Positions 8,018 to 16,347 of a stretch of 33,125 bases of DNA are shown here, piece by piece. Every line of letters starts with the position of its first letter. The first letter of the stretch is position 1. Location of the stretch: contig JAIRXS010000001.1 of NCBI GenBank assembly GCA_031268145.1, positions 1-33,125 on the forward strand, written 5' to 3'. Under the pieces are notes generated by a model. The model did no database searches and had not been told where the DNA came from. It worked only from the letters and a program-made list of their open reading frames with translations. Origin of the DNA: Candidatus Endomicrobiellum siamense. GTDB lineage: Bacteria > Elusimicrobiota > Endomicrobiia > Endomicrobiales > Endomicrobiaceae. The translations under genes and the position numbers were made by a program.

Positions 8018-8042
8018 CATAATCCTTAAAAATGTTTATATT
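8014..8042 (+). promoter_or_regulatory. Sigma-70-type promoter of the abiE operon
   Basis: TTGACA (8014-8019), exactly 17 bases, then TATATT (8037-8042). This is the best promoter match in the window. It lies 58 bases before the abiEi ATG and just after the left direct repeat, as expected if the island carries its own promoter. Confidence 0.72.
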
Positions 8043-8099
8043 TATTACCTAGAATTAAGTGTCGTGTTTTTGCAAAAATGAAATGAAAGGATATATAAT

Positions 8100-8513
8100 A
8101 TGTACAGAAAAAAGAGTCTGCTCTCCAAAATATATAAGAAAATTCAGAGGTCTAAAGACTTGGCCTTTGTGCTCAAGGATTTCTATAGGTTCAGTACGGA
8201 TACTGACCAGCTTATACGAGCATTACGCAAACTCACTAAAGATAAGCTTTTGATCAAAATAGGAAAAGGAGCTTATGCAAAAGCAAAAAAGTCTGAACTT
8301 ACTGGTAAGTACATACCAGCTGGCGGGCTTATTAATTCTGGCAAACAGGCTTTGGAAAAATTTGGTGTAAAGACATTGCCTTCATCTTCTACCACTGCAT
8401 ATAACCAAGGCAAAACAACCCAGATTCCTACAGGCAGGACAATAGGTGTTAATCGCAGAGTTAGCAGAGAAATCAGTTTTAACGGGATAAGTTTAAGCTA
8501 TGAAAGAGTCTAA
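8100..8513 (+). CDS. AbiEi-type (DUF6088-like) antitoxin of a type IV TA system
   Basis: 137 residues, intact. The N-terminal part (about 1-60) reads as a winged helix (FYRFSTDTDQLIRALRKLTK, then LLIKIGKGAYAKAKKS). The second part has NQGKTTQIPTGRTIGVNRR and a terminal SREISFNGISLSYERV, the pattern of DUF6088/AbiEi antitoxins. AbiEi proteins bind DNA to repress the operon and counteract the AbiEii nucleotidyltransferase without direct contact. The start has AAAGGA about 7 bases upstream. It overlaps the abiEii start by 14 bases, the standard coupling. Here the antitoxin survives while its toxin is broken; it may still act as a repressor or simply not yet have decayed. Confidence 0.8.
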   Translation: MYRKKSLLSKIYKKIQRSKDLAFVLKDFYRFSTDTDQLIRALRKLTKDKLLIKIGKGAYAKAKKSELTGKYIPAGGLINSGKQALEKFGVKTLPSSSTTAYNQGKTTQIPTGRTIGVNRRVSREISFNGISLSYERV

Positions 8514-9408
8514 ACCAAATATCAAACTTATTGAGCTAATAGCAGAAGACTTGACCATAGATTCTTCTTTCATAGAAAAAGATTGGTATGTCACACAAAT
8601 TTTACACATCATGCAGACATTGAATAATAAAAAACACTGCTTTATATTCGCAGGAGGAACATGCCTTTCAAAAGCATACAAAATTATAGAAAGATTTTCA
8701 GAAGATATTGATTTTAAGATATCTGGCAATTTCTCAGACAGAAACGAAAGAAGAAAATTATGAGAAACCCTTGTTCATGCTTTAGAGAAAAACGGATTAT
8801 TTAAAATAGTGGACGTTAAATCAGAAAATAAAAGCAGTAAAATTACAATCGAACTAGATTATAACCGCATTTTCATACATCTTCCACGTTAAGAACGCAT
8901 ATAAAGATAGAAATTGTTTTTAGCGAACCGATATTGCCAATAGAACAGAAAAATATCAACTCTTTTTGCTCAAAATATAGAACAGATATTGATGAAAGAT
9001 TTTCTCTACATTGTATAAATCCTACAGAAACCGCAGCAGAAAAATTGAGTGCATTCGTCTGGCGTGTACCCTCGACAGATAGAACAGAGAAATTGTACAG
9101 TAAAAAATGACCCAACGCTAATGCGTCACTTATACGATTTGGTAGCTTTAAAAGATATTATATTCAATAACTGCTTTCTTTTTACGAAACTTGTTAAAGA
9201 ATTATACGAACAAGACAAGAAACGCAGCGCTTTAAGCGAAGATAAAACTTTAAAGCAGGCAATATCAGCCACAGCAAAAAAATTAACGGAAGATAAGGCT
9301 TTTGAAAACGATTATACAAAATTTGTTCAAAACATGAGTTATAGTACTAATAAAATCTCCTTTTCTTCCGCTATCAATAACTTCAAAAAAATATCAGAAA
9401 CCTTTTAA
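8500..9408 (+). pseudogene. AbiEii toxin (nucleotidyltransferase), inactivated by one stop and two frameshifts
   Basis: The first 87 codons are open and hold the nucleotidyltransferase core: AGGTCLSKAY (51-60) and RFSEDIDF (65-72), with the paired Asp69 and Asp71. An in-frame TGA at 8761-8763 follows NERRKL; the same frame then continues with ETLVHALEKNGLFK. At about 8887-8892 the frame shifts (HLPR-stop becomes LRTHIKIEIVFSEP), continuing through NPTETAAEKLSAFVWR. A second shift between about 9070 and 9115 leads to NDPTLMRHLYDLVALK, and the frame stays open to 9408. All AbiEii segments remain in order, so decay looks recent and mutational. A functional toxin would need readthrough plus two frame corrections. 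Confidence 0.88.
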
Positions 9409-9410
9409 TA

Positions 9411-9536
9411 TTTTTCTTAAAAATACTAATATCAGAAAAAAAGCCCTTATAATAAAAACAGCTCAAATTATTTGCTTTCAAAAATTTCTGACATATCTTT
9501 AGGCAAGGGCGCTGTAAAACTGATTTTTTTTGAAAT
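9411..9536 (+). repeat. Right copy of direct repeat (rsmG 3' remnant + rluD 3' end)
   Basis: Bases 9411-9452 align codon by codon with the last 14 codons of rsmG and end SEKKPL-stop (rsmG itself ends PEKKPL-stop). Here no rsmG gene precedes them; they follow the dead abiEii directly. Bases 9468-9536 are the functional 3' end of rluD. The 15-base spacers between the rsmG-type stop and the rluD stop have the same length in both copies, 12 of 15 bases identical. See the left copy at 7889-7996. Confidence 0.8.
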
Positions 9537-10355
9537 GTTTGGATGAGTAAATGTTACACTATAAGCGTGCAACATTTGTCTTTTATAATTTCTACCATTT
9601 ATTATTTCTGGACCACCATATTGGAAATCCCCTACAACCGGATGATTTATATACTTCATATGACTCCTTATTTGGTGAGTTCTTCCCGTGATAATCCTTA
9701 CTTCTAAAAGAGTATACCCATCTTTTCTTGAAATAACCTTAAACTCTGTTATAGCCATTTTTTTTGCTAAAGAGTTTACTGACATTAACTTTCTATTTTG
9801 AGGAGCCCTTCCAATAGGAGCTTCTATACGCCCTTTATTTTCAACAATTATTCCTTTAACTGCCGCATAATATATTTTTTTTACAGCTCTATTTTGTAAT
9901 TGCTTAGAAATACTTATTTTAGATTTTTCATTTTTAGCAAAAATTATAATACCTGAAGTATCCTTGTCAAGTCTATGAACTAAATAAGGTCTATATTTAC
10001 CATTTGAGTGCGCAACTAATGCATTAAGAAGAGTCCCCGAAGTATGCCCATATGACGGGTGGACAACAATGCCGGCTTGTTTGTTTATTATTACTATATC
10101 TTCATCTTCATATATAATGTCAAGTTCTATGTTTTCTGGATTTATTTGAAGAGATTCTTCTTCTTTAAATTTAAAAACAACCCTATCATTATGTTTTAAT
10201 TTATAACTTGACAACACAGGTCCACCATTTACAAAAACTTTTTGGTCCAAAATAAGTCTTTGAAAATATGAACGCGAAAAATCTTTGTATATAGAAGTTA
10301 AATAAGAATCTATTCTTTCATTTTCAAATTTTTCGTAGCGTAGCTTTTCTTGCAT
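9468..10355 (-). CDS. rluD: RluA/RluD-family 23S rRNA pseudouridine synthase
   Basis: 295 residues from the ATG at 10353-10355, which has GGAG nine bases upstream. The frame is open 7 codons further to a TTG, but that start lies within the ribosome site region and is unlikely. An S4 RNA-binding domain (about 10-70) precedes the catalytic domain with HRLDKDTSG (127-135; Asp130 is the predicted nucleophile) and GRTHQIRSHMKY. The RluA/RluC/RluD subclass cannot be fixed by eye; RluD-like length and the lgt-adjacent context make RluD likely. It overlaps lgt by 32 bases, so the two are probably translationally coupled. Its 3' end forms part of the right direct repeat. Confidence 0.88.
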   Translation of the reverse strand: MQEKLRYEKFENERIDSYLTSIYKDFSRSYFQRLILDQKVFVNGGPVLSSYKLKHNDRVVFKFKEEESLQINPENIELDIIYEDEDIVIINKQAGIVVHPSYGHTSGTLLNALVAHSNGKYRPYLVHRLDKDTSGIIIFAKNEKSKISISKQLQNRAVKKIYYAAVKGIIVENKGRIEAPIGRAPQNRKLMSVNSLAKKMAITEFKVISRKDGYTLLEVRIITGRTHQIRSHMKYINHPVVGDFQYGGPEIINGRNYKRQMLHAYSVTFTHPNISKKISFTAPLPKDMSEIFESK

Positions 10356-11094
10356 ATATAAATACTCCAACAACAAATAAAATTATAGATATATTTTGAG
10401 AAATTGAAAATCCAAAGTAATACATCCCTCTATCATCACCTCTAAAATATTCAACTACAAACCTTAAAATAGCATATAGTATTAAATAAACAGCAAAAAC
10501 AGTACCAGTTTCTCTTACCTTTTTCATATAAAAAAGTAAGATTAAAAATATAAACAAATTTCCTAATGACTCATAGATTTGCGTTGGATGTAAATGTTGT
10601 CCTAAAACCGCTAAAGACTGTTTGTCTTTAAAAACAACACTCCATGGCATGTTAGTTTCTCTTCCATAACAGCAACCTGAAAAAAAACATCCTATTCTAC
10701 CTATGGCATGCCCTAAAGCAAGAGCAGGAGAAAAAAAATCTCCAAGTAATAGAATTTGTATATTTTTAACCTTACAATATATTATTGAAAAAGTAACTAT
10801 AGTTATAAATCCGCCATAATAAACTAGACCCCCTTGCCAAACTTTAAAAATATCTAAAGGATTAGTAATATAATCTTTTAAATTCGTTAAAACATAAAAA
10901 ACTCTAGCACCAACGATACCAAAAAAAACTAAATATACAAAAAAAGTATAAAGTTCATCTTGTGTAAAAATTTTTGATTTTAATTTACTTAATGAATAAG
11001 AAAGATAGTGCATTGAAGTAATAAAAGCTACAGCTACAAAAAGACCGTATGAAAATATTTTTAAACCGCCAAAACTAAATAGTACAGGATACAT
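10324..11094 (-). CDS. lgt: Phosphatidylglycerol--prolipoprotein diacylglyceryl transferase
   Basis: 256 residues from the ATG at 11092-11094, preceded by AAAGGG; the frame extends 12 codons upstream into lspA but those residues (MTFWYLTEKGCK) are not Lgt-like. Lgt is an inner-membrane enzyme that transfers diacylglycerol from phosphatidylglycerol to the lipobox Cys of prolipoproteins. Seen: several hydrophobic membrane segments, the Lgt signature GHAIGRIGCFFSGCCYG, and LHPTQIYES. The start lies one base past the lspA stop (TAA-A-ATG), so the two lipoprotein-maturation genes are adjacent and coupled. Confidence 0.94.
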   Translation of the reverse strand: MYPVLFSFGGLKIFSYGLFVAVAFITSMHYLSYSLSKLKSKIFTQDELYTFFVYLVFFGIVGARVFYVLTNLKDYITNPLDIFKVWQGGLVYYGGFITIVTFSIIYCKVKNIQILLLGDFFSPALALGHAIGRIGCFFSGCCYGRETNMPWSVVFKDKQSLAVLGQHLHPTQIYESLGNLFIFLILLFYMKKVRETGTVFAVYLILYAILRFVVEYFRGDDRGMYYFGFSISQNISIILFVVGVFIYARKATLRKI

Positions 11095-11095
11095 T

Positions 11096-11563
11096 TTACA
11101 CCCTTTTTCTGTTAAGTACCAAAATGTCAAAAAGTATTATACAAACTGCTATAAAAATACAAGAATCTGCAACATTAAAAGACGGCCATCTTAAAGAATT
11201 AATACCAAAATCTAAAAAATCTACAACCGCACCACGAAATATTCTATCTATAAGATTGCCAATACCTCCTGACATTATAAGGCAAAATGAATATCGCCAT
11301 AGTAAACTTATCTTATCCCATGATTTATAAAGGAATACAATTATTAAAATTAAAACCAAAAATATGCCAATAGAAAATATAAAGTTTCTACCCTGCAACA
11401 TACTAAAAGCTGTGCCCGTATTTCTAACATTTACAAGATTAAAAAAATCTAAAAAAGATATTACGTTTATAAAATGGCCGAAATTAATAAAAGTGCTCAC
11501 AATATATTTTGTAACTTGGTCTATAATAAGTAAAATTACACATACAACAATAGGTTTTTTCAT
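11096..11563 (-). CDS. lspA: Lipoprotein signal peptidase (signal peptidase II)
   Basis: 155 residues with four hydrophobic segments. The aspartic-protease pair is visible: Asp115 in GAVVDFLDF and Asp133 in FNVADS, with the conserved NVRNTGTAFS near 45-54 and GGIGNLIDR near 99-107. LspA cuts the signal peptide of diacylated prolipoproteins, the step after Lgt. Its ATG overlaps the ileS stop (ATGA at 11560-11563), the classic ileS-lspA arrangement. Confidence 0.95.
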   Translation of the reverse strand: MKKPIVVCVILLIIDQVTKYIVSTFINFGHFINVISFLDFFNLVNVRNTGTAFSMLQGRNFIFSIGIFLVLILIIVFLYKSWDKISLLWRYSFCLIMSGGIGNLIDRIFRGAVVDFLDFGINSLRWPSFNVADSCIFIAVCIILFDILVLNRKRV

Positions 11564-14349
11564 TTAATTGACTCAGAACATCTCGGGCATAAATCTTCAA
11601 CTATGTTGTCTATATGTCTCCAACATCTTACACATTTTTTATATTCTGATTTTTTTGCTTTTATTATTAATTCATCTTCTTTGCTTGATTGTTTAGCACT
11701 TATATCCCAACTTCCTAAAACTAAATTTACAAGATTTTTATCTATAAAAAAATTAAGATATTTGTCACCATAAGTTATCTCTAAAGAAGCTTCTAAATTT
11801 GAACCTATAATTTTATCTTGTCTTAATTTTTCATAAACTGATAAAACTTCTTTTCTAACATAAAGAATTTTATCCCACTTCTCTAAAATTTCAGCTTGAA
11901 GAATAAATTTACTATTTTCCACAGGAAGATCTGTAAGAAAAACTGATTCTGGCAAAGAAATATCTATTTTCTTTAACTCTTTAAAGGCTTCTTCACAGGT
12001 AAAAGATAAAATAGGAGCAGTCAACCTTATTATAACCGAACATATTATAAACATAGCAGATTGAGCGCTTATTCTTTCTGTACTATCTTTTTTATCGCAA
12101 TATAAAGTATCTTTAAGAGCATCTAAGTAAAATCCACTTAAAAAAACAGCACAAAAGTTGTTAATTGATGTCGCTGCTTTATGAAATTCGTAGCTTCCAT
12201 AAAAAGAAGAAACTATTGAAATTAAATGTTGCAATTTACTAAGAGCATATGTATCTATTTCTTGCATATCTTTAAATTCCAAAGAGCTATTTACCTTAAA
12301 ACCATCTAAATTACCAAGCAAAAATCTCAAAGTATTTCTTATTTTTCTATACGCATCGCTTAAACCCTTTATAATCTCATCTGATATTCTAATATCTTCT
12401 CTATAGTCACTTGTAGCTATCCATAAACGCACAATATCTGCGCCATATTTATTTATCAATTGTTCACTAGAAATAACATTTCCTATAGATTTAGACATTT
12501 TCTTACCTTGTCCATCTACAGTAAAACCATTTGTCAAAACGTTTCTATAAGGAGCAACCCCTTTAAGCGCAACTGAAGGAATCAGAGAAGTCTGAAACCA
12601 ACCGCGATGTTGATCACTTCCTTCAAGATATAAATCTGCAGGGAACTCTAAATCTTTATAATTCCTGCTTGACAAAACAGCTTCGTAAGACACCCCTGAG
12701 TCAAACCAAACGTCCAAAATATCTTCTTCTTTTTTAAAAACAGAAGATTTACAAACAGAACACTTAACGTCTATACCACTTAAAAGTTCTTCTTCAGACA
12801 TTTCAAACCAAGAATCAGAACCTTTCTGTTCAAAAAGCTCAGAAATCTTACTTATGACTTGATAATCAACAAGAGGCTCTCCACATTCTTTACAGTAAAA
12901 TACTGGTATTGGAACACCCCACAAACGTTGACGACTTAAACACCAATCAGGACGACTATCCAACATAGAACTAATTCTTTTTTCGCTATATTTTGGTATC
13001 CAGTTTACATCTTTAACAGAATTCAACATTTTTTTTCTTAATTCATTATGCTCTACTGACAAAAACCATTGAGGAGTAGCTCTAAAAATTATTGGTTTTT
13101 TACACCTCCAACAATGAGGATAGGAATGTTCCATCTTAATTTTTGCAAGAATTTTACCCTCTTTTTGGAGCTTTTCAATAATTATAGGGTTAGCTTTAAA
13201 AACGTGAATATTTTCTAATTCAGGTACTTCATTTGTATATAGTCCTTTACTGTTAATAGGAGACAAAATTTCTAAACCATACTCTAACCCTGCATGATAA
13301 TCCTCAGGGCCATGTCCTGGAGCAATATGTACTATACCAGTACCTTCTTTCATACTTACAAATTCTGCAATAATACCTTGAGATTTCTTATATTCAAACA
13401 AAGGGTTTTGACATTTTATATTCACAAAATCAATACCCTTAAATTCCATGATTATTTTATACTCAACAGCTTTTATATTATTTTTAACATTTTCTATTAA
13501 TTCTTTTGCAACTATAAGCTTCTCTTCTCTACAATCTTCCATCTTATAAACAATCGCAACATATTTTGATTTTTCACTAAAAGCTAAAGCAACATTTGAA
13601 GGGAGCGTCCAAGGGGTAGTAGTCCAAATCAAAATAGAAAAATCTTTTAATAAAGATTCTTTTGTGATAAGGAGGATACTTGGAACAGTTATAATTTTAA
13701 ACTTTACAAGAATAGAATCTGAAGAATGGTTATCGTATTCAACTTCCGCATCAGCCATAGCTGTTTCACATGTAGGACACCAATATACAGGTTTTTTCCT
13801 TCTGTAAATAAAGCCTTCTTTTACTAAGTCTCCGAAAACTTTAATTATAGATGCTTCATATTTTTTGTCTAAAGTCAAATACGGATTATCCCAATCTGCA
13901 AGCATACCAAGTCTTTGAAACTCTATTTTTTGTATCTCAACAAACTTCTTTGCAAAATCTGCAGCTTGTTTTCTAAAAACTAATTTATCAACTTTATTTT
14001 TATCAGTCTTTAATTCTTTCAAAGCAAGTTGCTCTATTGGAAGACCATGACAGTCCCAGCCCGGAGTAAATGGAACATAATTTCCAGACATAGACCGATA
14101 TTTAATTATAAAATCTTTTAACACTTTGTTAAGCGCTGTGCCTATATGTATATGAGCATTTGCATATGGAGGTCCATCATGAAAAACAAATTTTCCTTTA
14201 TCCTTATTTTTTGCACAAAGCTTCTCATAAAGTTTAGTTTCTTTCCATTCTTTTACAAAAAATGGTTCTCTTTGAGATAAATTTGCCTTCATTTGAAAAT
14301 CTGTCTTAAGGAGATTTACAGTTTTTGAGTAATCTTTTTGTTCTGACAT
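11560..14349 (-). CDS. ileS: Isoleucyl-tRNA synthetase (class I)
   Basis: 929 residues from the ATG at 14347-14349, which has AAGGA eight bases upstream. An upstream in-frame ATG at 14373 (adding MKALRIKK) has no ribosome site. HIGH-type signature in GPPYANAHIHIGTALNK near 60-76, the CP1 editing domain with WTTTPWTLPSN, DGQGKKMSKSIGN carrying the KMSKS loop, the anticodon-binding domain, and a C-terminal zinc finger (CVRCWRH...CPRC). That makes it the bacterial-type, mupirocin-sensitive-like architecture. It charges tRNA-Ile and hydrolyses mischarged Val. Overlaps lspA by 4 bases. Intact. Confidence 0.96.
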   Translation of the reverse strand: MSEQKDYSKTVNLLKTDFQMKANLSQREPFFVKEWKETKLYEKLCAKNKDKGKFVFHDGPPYANAHIHIGTALNKVLKDFIIKYRSMSGNYVPFTPGWDCHGLPIEQLALKELKTDKNKVDKLVFRKQAADFAKKFVEIQKIEFQRLGMLADWDNPYLTLDKKYEASIIKVFGDLVKEGFIYRRKKPVYWCPTCETAMADAEVEYDNHSSDSILVKFKIITVPSILLITKESLLKDFSILIWTTTPWTLPSNVALAFSEKSKYVAIVYKMEDCREEKLIVAKELIENVKNNIKAVEYKIIMEFKGIDFVNIKCQNPLFEYKKSQGIIAEFVSMKEGTGIVHIAPGHGPEDYHAGLEYGLEILSPINSKGLYTNEVPELENIHVFKANPIIIEKLQKEGKILAKIKMEHSYPHCWRCKKPIIFRATPQWFLSVEHNELRKKMLNSVKDVNWIPKYSEKRISSMLDSRPDWCLSRQRLWGVPIPVFYCKECGEPLVDYQVISKISELFEQKGSDSWFEMSEEELLSGIDVKCSVCKSSVFKKEEDILDVWFDSGVSYEAVLSSRNYKDLEFPADLYLEGSDQHRGWFQTSLIPSVALKGVAPYRNVLTNGFTVDGQGKKMSKSIGNVISSEQLINKYGADIVRLWIATSDYREDIRISDEIIKGLSDAYRKIRNTLRFLLGNLDGFKVNSSLEFKDMQEIDTYALSKLQHLISIVSSFYGSYEFHKAATSINNFCAVFLSGFYLDALKDTLYCDKKDSTERISAQSAMFIICSVIIRLTAPILSFTCEEAFKELKKIDISLPESVFLTDLPVENSKFILQAEILEKWDKILYVRKEVLSVYEKLRQDKIIGSNLEASLEITYGDKYLNFFIDKNLVNLVLGSWDISAKQSSKEDELIIKAKKSEYKKCVRCWRHIDNIVEDLCPRCSESIK

Positions 14350-14382
14350 TTTTTTTATCCTTAAAGCTTTCATATTAATAAT

Positions 14383-14646
14383 TTATGGTATTGTATCTAA
14401 AACTTCATCTAACTCTTCTTCCGAACGGCCTACAATTTCAATCGTTTTTTCTCTTCCGCGTTCGCCTTTTCTTAAAAAAATCATTGACCTTTTTACATCA
14501 AAAAAATCCGCCAAAAAATCGCAAAGTTCTTCATTTGCTTTTCCATCAACAGCAGGCGCAACAACTTTTATTCTTAGAATAGACCCTACTCTGCTTATCA
14601 CTTCGTTTCTTTTAGAATTAGGTATAACTCTTACTTTTATTATCAT
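14383..14646 (-). CDS. DUF167 (YggU) family protein
   Basis: 87 residues, full family length. Seen: VRVIPNSKRNEV at the start, IKVVAPAVDGKANEEL in the middle and FLRKGERGREKTIEI near the end, the three conserved stretches of DUF167/YggU. The family has a small alpha/beta fold and no established biochemical role. A strong AAGGGGG precedes the ATG. It sits between proC and ileS in a chain also seen elsewhere as yggS-proC-(yggT)-yggU-ileS, here without yggT. Confidence 0.88.
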   Translation of the reverse strand: MIIKVRVIPNSKRNEVISRVGSILRIKVVAPAVDGKANEELCDFLADFFDVKRSMIFLRKGERGREKTIEIVGRSEEELDEVLDTIP

Positions 14647-14664
14647 TTAAATCCCCCTTTGTCA

Positions 14665-15477
14665 TTACTTGCTAAGTTCTTTAGATCTCTCCATAGCTTG
14701 AAACATCGCATTATAAACTATATTTGAAAGGTTTTGAGATTCAAAATATTTTAAAGCTGCTTCCGTTGTGCCTTTAGGAGATTTCACTTTCTCTTTTAAA
14801 ATACCCGCAGGCTCATTTGTCGCGTCTAACATCTTGCCAGAACCGTAAACCGTCTGTACAGCAAAACTTTTTGCTATTTCTTGACTTAAACCCAACCTAT
14901 AAGCAGCATCCTGTAAAAGCTCGCAAAAATAAAATATATAGGCAGGGCCAGATCCTGATAATGCCGTTATAATATCAAAGTTATCTTCATCAATAATTTC
15001 AGCTTTCCCTATAGCAGCAAACAAACTTTTTGCCTTCTGAAGCTGCTCATTAGTAACAAATCTTCCCTTACATAAAGCAGTAATTCCACAACGTACCAAA
15101 GCAGGCATATTAGGCATAGCTCTAATAACTGCAACATTTTTTTTAATATTTTCCTCAATAAACCTTGTTGTTATTCCAGCAGCTATTGAAATAATAATCG
15201 TATTCTTTTTAATAAAATTTCTTATTTCATCAAAAACATTCAATATACTTTGAGGTTTTACAGAAAGGAAAACAATATCAGCATCTATTAATGCCTCCCC
15301 TTTATCTTCTGCTACAGATATACCAAACTTTTGCTGGAGATTTAAAACCTTTTTCTTTACAACATCATTACAAATAATGTTTTGAGCTTTTACAAGTTTA
15401 GTTTCTAAAAGACCGCTTATAATAGCTTGTGCTATATTTCCTGAACCAATAAAAAAAAGTTTTTTACTTATTTCCAT
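14665..15477 (-). CDS. proC: Pyrroline-5-carboxylate reductase
   Basis: 270 residues from the ATG at 15475-15477, with GGAG nine bases upstream; the GTG ten codons further up (MVQQYLEKET) would include the ribosome site. It catalyses NAD(P)H-dependent reduction of pyrroline-5-carboxylate, the last step of proline synthesis. Rossmann motif IGSGNIAQAI near 9-18, RAMPNMPALV near 118-127, and LSGSGPAYIFYF and VKSPKGTTEAAL in the C-terminal dimer/substrate domain. It overlaps yggS by 14 bases. The rest of the proline pathway (proB, proA) is not in this window. Confidence 0.94.
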   Translation of the reverse strand: MEISKKLFFIGSGNIAQAIISGLLETKLVKAQNIICNDVVKKKVLNLQQKFGISVAEDKGEALIDADIVFLSVKPQSILNVFDEIRNFIKKNTIIISIAAGITTRFIEENIKKNVAVIRAMPNMPALVRCGITALCKGRFVTNEQLQKAKSLFAAIGKAEIIDEDNFDIITALSGSGPAYIFYFCELLQDAAYRLGLSQEIAKSFAVQTVYGSGKMLDATNEPAGILKEKVKSPKGTTEAALKYFESQNLSNIVYNAMFQAMERSKELSK

Positions 15478-16159
15478 AGTTTCTTTCTCCAAATATTGCT
15501 GCACCAATTCTAACCATTGTTGAACCTTCTTCTATGGCAATTTTATAATCATTAGACATTCCCATAGACAGAATTTTAAAATTGTTATCAGCAAAACTTT
15601 CTTGTATATATTTGAATAAATTATATGCCTGTTTAAAATATGACCTTGAATCGCTAGGGCTATCGCTATAAGGAACTATAAGCATAAGCCCTTTAATGTT
15701 AATGTTAGAAAGATTTTTACATTCTTTATAGAAATCTATAGCAAAACCTGGACTAACGCCTTTTTTAGAAGTTTCTTTAGAAAATTTTACTTCTATAAGA
15801 CAATCTTGAATTTTATTAATACTCTTAGCGTGGCGATTTATATCATAAGCAAGTTTAGTGCTATCTAGAGAATGTATTAAATCAAATACTTCTACAACTT
15901 TTTTTGCCTTATTTGACTGCAAATGCCCTATGAAATGTTTAGTAGTCCCAACAAGAGTATGCCCAATTTGCTCAAATTTAGCAAGCGCTTCTTGAACCTT
16001 ACTTTCGCCTATATGTTTAATCCCACATTTTAATGCTTCTAAAACAAAGGAATACGCAAAAGTTTTTGTTACCACAACTAAATCAACAGTACCAGAAACT
16101 TTTTCCAATGATTTTATAGTATTATTAATACTTTGTATATTTTGGCAAATATAGCTCAT
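15464..16159 (-). CDS. yggS: YggS/PLPBP family pyridoxal-phosphate homeostasis protein
   Basis: 231 residues forming a TIM-barrel fold-III PLP protein without known enzymatic activity; relatives control vitamin B6 pools and affect amino-acid balance. The PLP lysine is Lys32 in VVVTKT. Also seen: HIGESKVQEA, HFIGHLQSNKAKK near 75-88, and the phosphate-binding end LSMGMSNDYKIAIEEGSTMVRIGAAIFG. Its ATG has no clear Shine-Dalgarno and it is the first gene of its minus-strand run, divergent from the antiporter gene, so a leaderless or very short leader is possible. Conserved neighbour of proC. Confidence 0.93.
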   Translation of the reverse strand: MSYICQNIQSINNTIKSLEKVSGTVDLVVVTKTFAYSFVLEALKCGIKHIGESKVQEALAKFEQIGHTLVGTTKHFIGHLQSNKAKKVVEVFDLIHSLDSTKLAYDINRHAKSINKIQDCLIEVKFSKETSKKGVSPGFAIDFYKECKNLSNINIKGLMLIVPYSDSPSDSRSYFKQAYNLFKYIQESFADNNFKILSMGMSNDYKIAIEEGSTMVRIGAAIFGERNYGNK

Positions 16160-16347
16160 TTTCTATTTATATCTATATATTGTAGCATATTTTAACCTAA
16201 AATCGTTTTTTAAAGCTATTTCTAATATTGTAACACAAAATACTCTGCAATTATTTTAACAAGATCATTTTTATTTTGAATTAGGCAACATTTTTAGTAA
16301 TATATATTTACAGTAAAAAAATCATTGAAAAATATAGGCAAATTAAA

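Noticed and set aside
9049-9408. A 119-codon frame as a separate gene downstream of abiEii
   Set aside because: It is the C-terminal segment of AbiEii after the last frameshift; its first residues (MHSSGVYPRQ...) are a wrong-frame reading of the preceding segment.
10355-11130. Longer N-termini for lgt, rluD, proC, ileS, secE and rsmD
   Set aside because: The open frames extend into upstream genes or into the ribosome sites; the added residues do not look like the families, and better-placed Shine-Dalgarno sequences precede the internal starts used here.
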